Positions 47,094 to 57,472 of a stretch of DNA of 64,000 nt are shown in pieces. The notes under the pieces are model-generated. The model was not told the origin of the DNA, did not search any database, and was given only the letters and a program-made list of their open reading frames with translations. The position numbers and the translations under genes are program-made. Every line of letters starts with the position of its first letter. Within the stretch, counting starts at the first letter, position 1. Origin of the DNA: Ryuthela nishihirai (lineage: Eukaryota; Arthropoda; Arachnida; Araneae; Heptathelidae); contig JAWZYU010000019.1 of the NCBI GenBank assembly GCA_038380435.1, positions 27,181,801 to 27,245,800 of the forward strand, written 5' to 3'.

Positions 47094-49050
47094 CAGGGGC
47101 GTAACCATGGGGGGATGGGGGGGGCAGGCTCCCCGCCCAAAGTAACTTGGAGTTGGCAAAATTCGAAGCGACTTCGTAAAATCTAGATGAGTTGTGAAAA
47201 TTTATAATCTTTTCTTTTGCAAAATTAAGGGAAGTTGTCAAAATCGAGGCAACTTGGCAAATCTAAGGCAGTTTGGAAAATGGAGAGACGGCAAAATTTA
47301 GAGCAGTTGGCAAAATTCGAAGCCACTTAGTAAAATACAGGTCAGTTGACAAAATTGGGACAACTTGGCAAAATTTGGAGTGACTTGGCAAAATCGTGTG
47401 GAGTTGGCAAATTCAAGTGAGATGCAAACATTTGGATTTTTTTCTGTAAAATTATGGCGAGTTGGCAAAATCTAGGGACAGTTGGCAAAATTCGGAGTGA
47501 CTTGGCAAAATCGTGGAGAGTTGACAAAATTCAGGTGAAATGTAAAAATTGCAATCTTTTTTTCTGTAAAATTATGGTGTGTTGGCAAAATCGAGGCAAC
47601 TTCGCAATATTTAGAAGAGTTGGCAAATCTTGGGGGAGTTGGCAAAATTCAGAGTGACTACAAAATCAGGTGAGACCAAGTGTATTTTGCCAACTCGCCT
47701 ATATTTTACCCAGTGGATTCGAATTTTGCCAACTCCCCTACATTTTGCCAACTCGCCATAATTTTACAGAAAATAATCACAATTTGGATTTGGATTTTTT
47801 TTTTTGTAAAATTGTGGCGAGATGGCAAAATCGAGGAAAGTTGGCAAAATCTAGGGCAGTTGATAAAATTCGAATCCACTTGGTAAAATACGGGCGAGTT
47901 GTGAAAATTGGGATTGTTTTTGTAAAATTAAGGAGAATTGACAAAATCGAGAACACTTGGCAAAATTTTGGGGAGTTTGAAAAATTTGAAGTGACTTGGC
48001 AAATTCAGGAGAGATGTAAAAATTGGGACTGTTTTGCGAAATTAAGGAGAGGTGGTAAAATCGAGACAACTTGGCAAAATCTAAGGAAATTGGCAAAACT
48101 GGAAACCTCTTGATAAAGTACAGGTGAGTTGCAAAAATTGGGATTGGTTTTGTGAAATTAAGGAGAGTCGAAAAAACCGAGAACTCTTGGCAAAATTCGA
48201 ATCTACTTGGTATAATATGGACGATTTGTGAAAATTGGGATTTATTTTGTGAAATTAAGGAGCGTTGGATAAATCGAGGAAATTTATAAAATCTAGGGAA
48301 GTTGGCAAAATTGGAAGCCACTTGGTAAAATACAGGGGAGTTGTGAAAATTGTGCCTTTCTTGTGCAATTAAGGAGAGTTGATAAAATTCGAAGTGGATT
48401 GGCAAATTCAGGGAAGATATAAAAATTGCGATTTTTTTCTGTAAAATTATGGCGAGTTGGCAAAACGTAGGGGAGTTGGCAAAATTCGAATCCACTGGGT
48501 AAAATATAAGCGAGTTGGCAAAATCTAGGGTAGTTGGCAAAATTTGAATCCACTTGGTGAAATATAGGCGAGGTGTGATAATTGGGATTGGGTTTGTGAA
48601 ATTAAGGAAAGTTGACAAAATCGAGTAAACTTGGCAAAATATTGTGGAGTTTTAAAATTTTGAAGTGACTTGACAAGTAAGGAGAGATGTAAAGATCGGA
48701 TTGGGATTGGTTTTGTGAAAAAATTAAGGAGAGTTGGCCAAATCAAGGGAAAATTTACACTGACTTGCTACAATTCTGACGACAATATTGGGATAATTTC
48801 TGTGAAATTATGGCTAGTTGTCAAAAAAGAAGTCAAATGGCAATGGCAAAATGCAAGAGAGCTGTGCAAAATTGTCTCAAACCCCCCACGAAGCGAAAAT
48901 ATAGACATTATTTGCTCAGTTGGCAAAATTTGATTTTCGAATCTAGACATTATTTGCTCAGTTGGCAAAATTTGATTTTCGAATCTAGACATTATTTGCT
49001 CAGTTGGCAAAATTTGATTTTCGAGTTCGAAAATTGTATGTATATGTATG
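47094..49050. repeat. TGGCAAAAT-rich hierarchical tandem array within the LINE
   Basis: Basic unit of about 20-25 bp around (A/G)(A/G)TTGGCAAAATYNAGG; every 100-125 bp it is punctuated by a block like ATTGGGATT, T run, GTGAAATTAAGG. Near 47690-47770 the motif appears inverted (TTTTGCCAACTCGCC). The last part, 48904-49029, is three near-identical 42-bp units (GACATTATTTGCTCAGTTGG and following). The left edge is CAGGGGCGTAACCATGG with a G run. TATGGAGG flanks it at 47086-47093 and 49051-49058, possibly an 8-bp target duplication. Confidence 0.85.
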
Positions 49051-49350
49051 TATGGAGGGTCCATGTGTAGACCAAAATGAAGATTAGAATCCATATCAAT
49101 TTACACTCTATGGCCTTATTTCCAGTAACCACAGAGGAATTGGATAGGGCTCTAAATGCTGTAAAAGAAACAAATTCAGTAGGGTGGGATGGGTTATCAA
49201 TCGGCAACTTCAGATTTCTTTTCCCATATATTGAAACAAAATTGATTCATTTATTTAATTTATCTTTTGAAAAAGGTGTATTCCTAATATTTTAAGTATT
49301 CGATTATTCATCCTGTTTTCAAGAAAGGTGACCATAAGAATATCATCACT

Positions 49351-49442
49351 ATCGGTGATTGATATCGGTGATATCAATCACCGATATCAACCGATTGACA
49401 ATATTGATATCGGTGATTGATATCACCGATATCAATATTGTC
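49351..49442. repeat. Two adjacent GATATC-rich palindromes inside LINE RT
   Basis: 49351-49385: 16-bp arms ATCGGTGATTGATATC and inverse around GGT. 49397-49442: 21-bp arms of the same text (GACAATATTGATATCGGTGA...) and inverse around TGAT. Together they replace the expected RT segment after KKGDHKN. Confidence 0.9.
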
Positions 49443-50751
49443 AAAAAGGTTCCAAAAAGGCAATAACACAGAGAAGGAAATAGAATACTTAACAAATTCG
49501 GTCTCTTGGGAGTTGCACACAAAAAAAGAAATCATTATCCGTTTCCTTGCACTTGTCAAAAGCTTTTGACTTAGTCCACCATAACATTCTTTTGCAGAAA
49601 TTGTACTGCTGCGGAATCAGAGAAATCTCCTGCGACTGGATCAAGTCTCACTGAAACAACAGAAAACACATGGTCAGAATGCAAAATGTAAATAGTGATA
49701 TTTCTAGCATATTAATGGGTGTACCTCAAGGTTCAGTATTAGGACCAATTTTGTTCCTCTTATACACTAATATTATTATCCACATTAATTTAGAAGCAGA
49801 AGTAATATCGTTCGCTGATGATACAGCCCTGTTATATAAATCTGAAAGTACAGAGGAATTATATTTCATGGCTAACCGGGATGGCATAAAGCTTCACAAA
49901 TGGTTTTAGAATAACAAGTTACGTTTAAATAAAAATAAAACCTGTTACATAGAAATTTATTTAGGAAAAAAGGGCATTTCAAGTGTTAATAATTATGTTA
50001 TTGCTCATCACATAAATTGTGCTAATTTTATTAATTGTTCATGTGAAAAAATAAAGAAAGTACAATCCATAAAATATCTTGGAATTGCAATAAATCAAAC
50101 ACTCACATGGAACAGAATGTTGACACAATATGTGATAAAATGAACAAAATATCTTTCAAAGCTCATGCGTTACGGCCAATAATGGATATTTAAAGTTTAA
50201 GATATTTTATTTTTTGTGTGCATCCTCATATTCTATATAGATTTAGGATATGGGAGGTGCCTCAAAATATATATTAAATAATTAACAACCTTACAAAAAT
50301 TCATTTTGAGAGTTTTAACCAATGCATCAAGAACTGAAAATTCTCTGTCAATTTTCAAGAGTCTTTCCAGTTTCAAAATTATATTCATTTAAATTAATAG
50401 AGACTGTATTATGTCAATTGAGTCAATTGCAGATAAAGAAATCCTATATTCCTTTGAGATACAGGACCGAAGATTATTGGTACCACGCATAAATAAAACA
50501 GGTATTATTGCTAATACACGAGCTATAACTGGACTAAGAATGTACAATGACCTACCAGAAGAACTGAAGACAATTCGTCCACTGCATATCTTCAAAAGAG
50601 AAATGTACAAATGGATTGCGACAAAACAGTGCAGATATTTTTATGCTGCCTAAATGCAACTTTTGTGTATTACATAAAATGTATTATTATCCCTGTTAAT
50701 TCAGCACACAAGTTTCGACTTATGCTGGACACTTATTTCTTAGTTTGATGT

Positions 50752-51290
50752 GTCACCTAGAACAAGGGTAATATCTCCTTTCTTGACAAAATTCAAAATA
50801 TCCTGAAGTTGTTCAGAAAACCTATCTTTCTCATCCTCATCCGCATCCTCAGTGGGAGCATAACAGCAGAAAACATTCAAGTCTTTAATGCTTGTCTGAA
50901 ATGTTGTTTAAGAAACCTTTCATTAATGCATTCGTATCCTAGAAGAGCATTACTAGTTTGTCTGCTGAGGAGCAGACCCACGTCTTGGTGATGCTTATTA
51001 TCTTCCCTCCCTGAAAAAAGAAATTTTAGATTATTCTTAAGAATCTGACCTTTATATGTCCATCTGGTCTCTTGAAAGCCGAGAATATCTAAATTATAAC
51101 GGTGGAATTCTTGTGTGAGGACATCAAGAGAATAAGCTCTGTGCAAAGTCCTCACATTCCAACTATCTATGGAGAGAAAATGGTTAGTGGGATGTTTAAA
51201 GAAACTATGTTTATTGAGAGAGAGAATATCGACAATATCAAATAGCCCCCTAATTGCAGACATGGGGCAAAGACCCGTTCCCCCCACCAC
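50752..51290 (-). pseudogene. RTE-type LINE, 5' part: endonuclease N-terminus
   Basis: Open frame 50877-51290 (137 aa): a leader, then SIDSWNVRTLHRAYSLDVLT (WNVRTL, first endonuclease motif), NLDILGFQETRWTYKG (QET, catalytic Glu) and GLLLSRQTSNALLGYECI. It continues to 50752 with YAPTEDADEDEKDRFS in another frame. Homology to other copies stops at 50752, just in the GDFNAK region. It is the only copy here keeping the very start of the protein. Confidence 0.8.
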
Positions 51291-51700
51291 TAAAGGCTGA
51301 ATCCATCTACGCTGGTAGGACTTCCTCTAATGCAGGTTTGACGTTGTTCGTAGAAGCAAGAGTTCAGGTACCTGTGATGGCCTCAGATCAGGATTATCCA
51401 CCAGCTGATAAAACATATCCTGTGAATCTATTCACCTGGGGCTGTCAACCCACAAACATACAAAAAACACAGCGAAAGATTTTCCCAGAACAGAAGCCCA
51501 CCAGTTCAGCAAATTCAGGATCCATAATCAAGTTCAGGTTGGTGTATATGGTCGTCACCTGGACCCTGTGTAGTTGACCATTCCTCAACAGGGTGAAAAA
51601 AAAAGAAAAATAGCCATAGTAGTCCAGATCAGTAGGCCACACTGATCTGGCAACCCTCCCTTTCCCTTCCCTCCTACAAGAGAGTATCTCTTTTGAAAGG
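51291..51700 (-). other. Possible RTE 5' untranslated region
   Basis: Directly upstream (in RTE orientation) of the ORF start, with no other recognised content. No second copy in the window to confirm it. Confidence 0.35.
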
Positions 51701-51795
51701 TACTAACGGTCTGCAGCATGAGAAAGTGGGGACGGACATTAAGTGTTAGGCCTGGTCGGTTCTGTGCATGATCACATGGGATTAGTGCACAACTC

Positions 51796-52203
51796 TCCTT
51801 CTAGTGATGGGGCGGGGGTAGCTCAGTCGGTAGCGCGCCAGGCTTGTAATCTGAAGTTCCCAGGTTCGAGTCCCAGCTGGGTCAGCTTTGAGATTTATCT
51901 CCGCAAAATTCCCCGCCCTGCCCACGGTCAGTAGGGGACACCGATGGGCTTGGAAAGGCCGCCGTCCGTCGGATGGGACGTTAAGCTGTGGCCCCGTGTA
52001 CGGGAGAGCCATACCCTGTGCACGTTAAAGAACACGCTGGATGGCCTTGACGGGAGACTACCATCTGTCTCCCAACAGCTGTTCCAGTGGGTCCCCTCCC
52101 CCAACCTTCTCTGAGCCTTCGGGGTCCATGTGACCTGGCCATTTAGCCCATGATGTGCAAAAAAGTGCCGCTCAGAGGTAAACAACCCAAATCCTTCTAG
52201 TGA
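51796..52203 (+). mobile_element. SINE-A, full length with target duplication
   Basis: TCCTTCTAGTGA at 51796-51807 and 52192-52203. SINE 51808-52191 with GCTCAGTCGGTAGCGCGCC, GGTTCGAGTCC, full body and GAGGTAAACAACCCAAA end. One of the least diverged copies. Confidence 0.9.
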
Positions 52204-52479
52204 CTACGTAGCTTCACTAACTGGTATTAATAAAAATGTTAACAAAAGTTTTGTCCTACGCAACTGATTGTATACGAATAATTCCTAAATTTTATTTTTG
52301 TAATTTTCTATCAAATTGTCATTGTGTTGGCGCTTGAATAATGGCATTATTGTTATTTCAAATACAGTTCAATTTTTCCTTCGAATGCTGAATTCTTTAA
52401 CCACACATGTGTGGAAGTTGCGAAATATTTTCGCCGTCATTGGTACGCCAGATTTAGATCGCTTTAGTTTTCAGCAATA
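52204..52479. other. No gene recognised
   Basis: Noncoding spacer. Confidence 0.5.
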
Positions 52480-52830
52480 TTTTTGTGCATACAATAGGCT
52501 AAAAGCCCAGGTCACAAGGGTTCAGAGTTGAGTATTTCTGTTAATGTTGTCTCGTTGAGAAAGGAAACACTGAGGGCTTTGGAAAGCAGCCGTCCGTCGG
52601 TTGGGACGTTAATCCGTGGCACCATGCACAGGAGAGCCGTTGTAACTGTGCCCATTAGAAACAAGCTGGATGGCCTTGATTGGAGGCTTCCATCTGTCTT
52701 CTAACAGCTGTCCAGTGGCTCCCCTTCTCCCAACCATCTCTGAACCCTCGTGGTCCTTGTGACCGGGCCACTTAACCATTGTGTTAAAAAAATGTCCCTC
52801 AAGGGCATCATACAACCCCACTGAATTGTT
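52480..52830. mobile_element. Two diverged SINE-A fragments facing opposite ways
   Basis: 52480-52530 matches the reversed 3' part (AGGCTAAAAGCCCAGGTCAC). 52570-52830 is the forward right half (GGAAAGCAGCCGTCCGTCGG through AACCATTGTGTT). Both lack heads; old copies. Confidence 0.65.
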
Positions 52831-54145
52831 ATCCCGCTTTCCAGAAAGTAAGCTATTAAATGCAACCTAAAACAGTTGTTTTTCAACACTACATTTAGAA
52901 GATATTGTGAAATGCCTAATACACTGACTAGATCATGCCGGGCAAACTCGTTAATTGAAGGGTCGCCAAAGCAAACTGAAATGGAAGAGTGTGCGGCCAA
53001 AGAAATATATAATCCATAACGTAACAGTTGGCCGTGGTTTGCCCAGGCCTAGACTAGAAAGATTGTTGAAAGCAAATAGACAACTAACAAAAAAAAACTA
53101 ACTGTTTTCGAATTTTAGGGGGAACAAGACTGCACATGCCCAGAAAAGTAACTGCCTACGACTGACTAGCCATGCATCACTGGATAAGCTTTAACGTTAG
53201 TCGGATAAATACCAAATTGTACCCTTTTAACGTTGATTGTTCAACAGTTATCCACAACCCATGACTAGAGTCGATAAGAATCGGATTCAGTGTTTAAGCG
53301 TAATACATATTGAAACGGAACGAACGCTTGCAACGATGAAGGCGAGACTGTGCTGCACTATATTGACCCTCGAGATATAGCTCGGAGTGAGAATAGTCAC
53401 TAAACGTTTTAAACGATACGTGAACTTAAAAATAAAAAAAAATGCAGTTTTTAATTCGGAAGAATTAATGTGAAGGAGAAAGTAATTTCTCTGTGCGCGA
53501 TAGACTAAATAAGAAAAGTTTTTACTAGAGTGCGCGTGGGAGAGCTAAGAGTTTATCAAGTTAGTTCTCGTTATTGAATTGGTTAGAAAAGCCAAACTGA
53601 AAATAAAGAACAGTGTATCTGTATCGTTAATTAAATATCTTGCTTAAAATCCTATTTAAACGTCGAAATGTGATTGTAAGATATATGTTATACATTGATC
53701 TGTTAATCAGTTTCCAAATACGCTTAATTTAACAGAGCGTTTAATAATTATGATCTGTCTCATATTGATAGGTGACATGTTGGTGTTAGAGAATTATTTA
53801 TGTCATTTCATTACTTTAGTTGTTAAATCAGTTCATTTACAGTTTGTTTATTTACTTCGAATTCGTGTTCGCTTGACTAATATTCAAATACAACTAGAAA
53901 TCTGTCACAATATATTGCACATCTTTTGAAGGATATTTCTTTGTAAAAGCCCCTGAAAGGATATGACCAACCCATCGGCTCATTGCAAAAGAATTTGTGG
54001 TTCATAAAAACCAATCATTAATAAGCTGAATCCGACTCACTTTTTTAATCAAACATTTCTAAGTGCATAAATTAATTATTTTGCCAATTCAAATTCTTGA
54101 TTAACAATGCAAATATCTGTATTTTTATAAATATTTATATTATTA
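52831..54145. other. No gene recognised
   Basis: AT-rich noncoding stretch with no frame of note. Confidence 0.6.
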
Positions 54146-54147
54146 TA

Positions 54148-54361
54148 CACCTATCCCTCGATTTACACGGTACTCAGTTCACACAATTTTGGCTTTGCAC
54201 GGTCAAAAAATGCAACCAGTTTCGATTTACACGGTACTGACTGAGTTTCCTTTCTATGTACGTCTCAGTCAGTACCGTGTAAATCGAAACTGGTTGCATT
54301 TTTTGACCGTGCAAAGCCAAAATTGTGTGAACTGAGTACCGTGTAAATCGAGGGATAGGTG
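54148..54361. mobile_element. 214-bp near-perfect palindromic MITE
   Basis: Arms of about 98 bp (54148-54245 and 54264-54361) appear identical in reverse complement around an 18-base loop; ends CACCTATCCCTCGATTTACA. TA sits on both sides (54146-54147, 54362-54363). Each arm also repeats CGATTTACACGGTACT. TA target and CCCTCG end suggest a pogo/Tc1-side MITE (inference). Confidence 0.9.
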
Positions 54362-54363
54362 TA

Positions 54364-55526
54364 TTATTATATTTTCTTGGTTGCTTAAAAAAATTTCCAA
54401 TTCATTACTTATGAGAAATATATTATTTTCTTTTTAAATAAAGAACTTTTTCTACGGCTCTTTAAGAAATTATTTTTTATCGTTGCTGTTCTCTATGTTT
54501 GGGTTGCCCAGACCTAAAGGTGGAAGAAAAATATATACTGCACCAGTTTGCGAGAATAATTTCTGGGAAAAAAATATGACAGTTGCTACGATCCTTTTGC
54601 AAAACTCTTTCGCTATATCCGTACTTGTCTAGGGGCGTTTCACCCTTTTAGCTCTGATTAGAATAATATTACCTGTGGCCGTTGTGAGAGGCCTTACCTT
54701 TATCGATTACTGCTCTTTCGGAAACGTCCAAGATAAGAAACACGTGAGGACGATAGAGCTCAAGGTGGTGACAAGTGACGTCTTTGCTTGAATGTTTACG
54801 TGATGTTATTTGATGGCAGAGTGATGCAGCGGTTGCAAGATCGAGTGTAAAACACCCACACAATGGGTGCAGCAAAATCCCAATAAATTCTAAGCACCGT
54901 TTCATTATTTGCCTTACTAAGGAAGTCTGGTCGAAACGGAATCGTCAGTATAATCATTGTACATCGGCATTTCGTTGGTGACTGTTAAAGATCTGTTAAA
55001 CGGCATCCATTTTTATCCACTAATAAACCAGCTGGTATAAAGAAGTTTATTTCGAGTGGGTTTTAGTTGTCAGTTATCTGGAAAAAGAATACAGACCCCT
55101 AACGTTGTAAGTAAACTTTGATTATTATCTTGCATTTTTTTTTTATCTGATCAAGAGCAGAACAGAAATTCTACTTTTTTTGCCTTGATTGAAACAATTA
55201 AGTTCGTCATTTAATACACAACTCACATAATGATCAATGATAAGGAAAATTCTGATTGCCAAAAAATGAGATAATCTACACATAACGAAATTAAGTAGCG
55301 CACACTTCGGAAATTAATGGTAAACTATATTCAAAGATATATTAATTTTGAAGATAACTATTAAAGGAAATTCGCCTTTGGAGACGTTCTGAAGAAAAGC
55401 TAATGATGCCATTAAAATCTCTCTAAAGCTTAATATTAAACGATATTTGTTCCATTGGTTGTTTTACTACTTAGCAACATTTTAGTGCTCTCAAATAATT
55501 CGCCATCCGCCCCCCCATAATCCTGT
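54364..55526. other. No gene recognised
   Basis: AT-rich noncoding sequence. The 54669-54905 frame shows no domain. Confidence 0.55.
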
Positions 55527-56888
55527 CATCATCATCATCTTCCTAAAGTAACCGTGGTCTACGGAGGCCCAACCAGATTGTGAAACTCAGTTTTCCAAAC
55601 ATATATATATCCAAAGCTATATCTGGCCATTATTACACCAATTCTAACTAGGTCCTTTTTGATACTGTCTGCCCACCGCATCCTAGGTCTTCCCCTCTTT
55701 CTAAGGCCTTTAGGCACACTGTTCATAACCGTATTCAGTAAACTACAGTTATGCATACGGGGAACATGACCAAACTAACGGGAGTCTCTCTCTGCACAAT
55801 ATGTTGCTTAAAGGAGGTTCCCTAACCTCATCATTAGTTACAAAGTTGAACCACCTAATGCCCAAGATATTGCTTAATCATCTAGAATCAAAAGCATAAA
55901 GTTTCCTGTTATTTTGCTTAGAAAGAGTCCAGGTTTCACTACCATAACTAACTCTACGTTTTCTATATATTTTTCCATAGATTCGTTTCCCATACGTTTC
56001 CCATAGATTCTTAAAAGTCCCAGTAGAAATCCCTATTCGTTTGTTAATCTCATGCCGCACTTCCCAATATCTGTTACATGGCTCCCAAGATAATTAAACT
56101 GTGACACCTGCTCAAGACTGCAACCATTCAGATTAACTGAATCACAGTCTGCCTGACCAATTTTCGTTACTTTAGTTTTCTCTCTGTTTATCACCAAACA
56201 TACTCTACTACCAGTTTCATCAACAGCTCTAATGAAATAGTTCATCTCATCAACATCATTTGCCAAAAGGGCTAAATCATCAGCATAATCTAAATCAGAA
56301 ATTTTCGTATCTCCAGCCCATTTAAGGCCAAAATCTTTCCCTTGAAGTGAATTTCGCATAACATAATCAACAACCAAACTAAAGAGAAAAGGAGACAAAA
56401 TGCACCCTTGTCGAACACCAGAAGTAATGCTAAACCAATGGCTACAAGCGTTACTAACTCTCACACACGACTCAGTGTTATTATAGAGAGCTTTCATTAT
56501 GTTAACTAACTTGTCTGTATACCATACGATCTCACAATCAACCACAAATTATGCGATCAACAGAGTCGAAAGCCATTTTGAAATCAACAAAGCTAGCAAC
56601 CAAAGGTTTCTGAAACTCTAAACATTTCTCAAGAATCTGCCTAAGTGAAAATGTCTGATCCACACATCCCCTACCACTTCTGAATCCACATTGCTCATCA
56701 CGCAATTGCATGTCAACCAGATTCTTAATTCTATTAAGCACAATCATGGAAAGAACTTTACCTGGGACAGAGAGTAGGCTGATATCCCTATAGTTATCAC
56801 AAGAACTGCGATCACCTTTTTTGAAAATAGGGATAACAATAGCTCTGGTAAAATCCTTAGGAACATGCCTTTATCATAAAAGATATTC

Positions 56889-57091
56889 TCGCCCGATCAC
56901 CGAAGTTAAGCAGCTTTGGCGCTGTCGGTACTTGGGAGGGTGACCACCTGGGAACACCGCGTGCAGTTGGCAAAAAAATCTGCTGAGGACCCGCCTTCCT
57001 CACAGATTCTTCTACTATGGCGTATTAAACTGACAGGCCTCTGTCAGACCTCTGTGGAAAGCAGCTGCTTGAGGAGGTATTTTTTTTATTT
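56889..57091 (+). mobile_element. 5S-rRNA-headed SINE
   Basis: 56889-56972 matches the 3' two-thirds of 5S rRNA: CACCGAAGTTAAGCAGC (box A side) and GGGTGACCACCTGGGAACAC (box C side), ending GTGCAGTTGGC. Then the body 56980-57083 (CTGCTGAGGACCCGCC ... GCAGCTGCTTGAGG) and a T-rich tail. The missing 5S start implies 5' truncation. It sits cleanly in the RTE sequence: AAAAGATATTC on the left, ATTCAAAATTTC resuming on the right; only TATTC repeats. The body and tail are the same as in the tRNA-headed element at 57167. Confidence 0.8.
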
Positions 57092-57154
57092 TATTCAAAA
57101 TTTCATTCATCCATGTGGTAACCGAAACATTCCCACCTCTAAGCATTTCCGTAG

Positions 57155-57472
57155 TAATTTCATCTATAAATAAAACTAAATACCCCCTCAAGCAGCTGCT
57201 TGCCACAGAGGTCTGACAGGAGCCTGTCAGTTTATATGCCATAGTAGAAGAAAATAATATAAATACCCCCTCAAGCAGCTGCTTGCCACATAAGTCTGAC
57301 AGGAGCCTGTCAGTTTATATGTCATAGTAGAAGTTCTGAGAGGATGGCAGGACCTCAGCAGGAAAACGACACAAAAAGCCATGCCTTACCCGGGGCTCGA
57401 ACCCAGGTTCCTTAGATCAGTAGCCAAGCGCGCTAACCACTCGGCCATGGGACGGCTATATAATTTCATCTA
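57155..57472 (-). mobile_element. tRNA-headed SINE with duplicated tail unit
   Basis: Target duplication TAATTTCATCTA at 57155-57166 and 57461-57472. On the minus strand the head has TGGCCGAGTGGTTAGCGC (A box, 57430-57447) and GGGTTCGAGCCC (B box, 57393-57404). The body CTGCTGAGGTCCTGCC runs from 57361 to 57260, followed by a second copy of its right part (57250-57178; TTCTACTATGGCATATAAAC ... GCAGCTGCTTGAGG), then a T-rich tail. tRNA isotype not decided; the head is more like a long-arm (Leu/Ser) tRNA than the SINE-A head. Confidence 0.85.

Larger units (their letters stand above)
45940..50653 (+). pseudogene. LINE ORF2 (endonuclease and RT), split by a repeat array
   Basis: Endonuclease side: LSEVGIDEHEMYLYS, AIYRYVNGNVQSF, ILIGDLNIYLNR (GDLN motif), and 46377-46736. 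The spacer reaches NAVNKFYTDIGTHVT at 47085. After the array: LFPVTTEELDRALNAVKETN, VGWDGLSIGNFRFLFP, a palindromic patch at 49351-49442, AFDLVHHNILLQKLY, MGVPQGSVLGPILFLLYTNI, VISFADDTALLYKSE (FADD catalytic pair), and the C-terminal part NTRAITGLRMYNDLPEELK to 50653. No RNase H. Fits Jockey/CR1-side LINEs. Many stops and shifts. Confidence 0.75.

Noticed and set aside
47851..48618. 255-codon minus-strand frame in the TGGCAAAAT array
   Set aside because: Its protein is only the repeat word read through (FCQL/FANS-type runs); the repeat unit lacks stops in that frame. No independent sign of coding.
56889..56972. Functional 5S rRNA gene
   Set aside because: The first third of 5S is missing and the rest runs straight into a SINE body.
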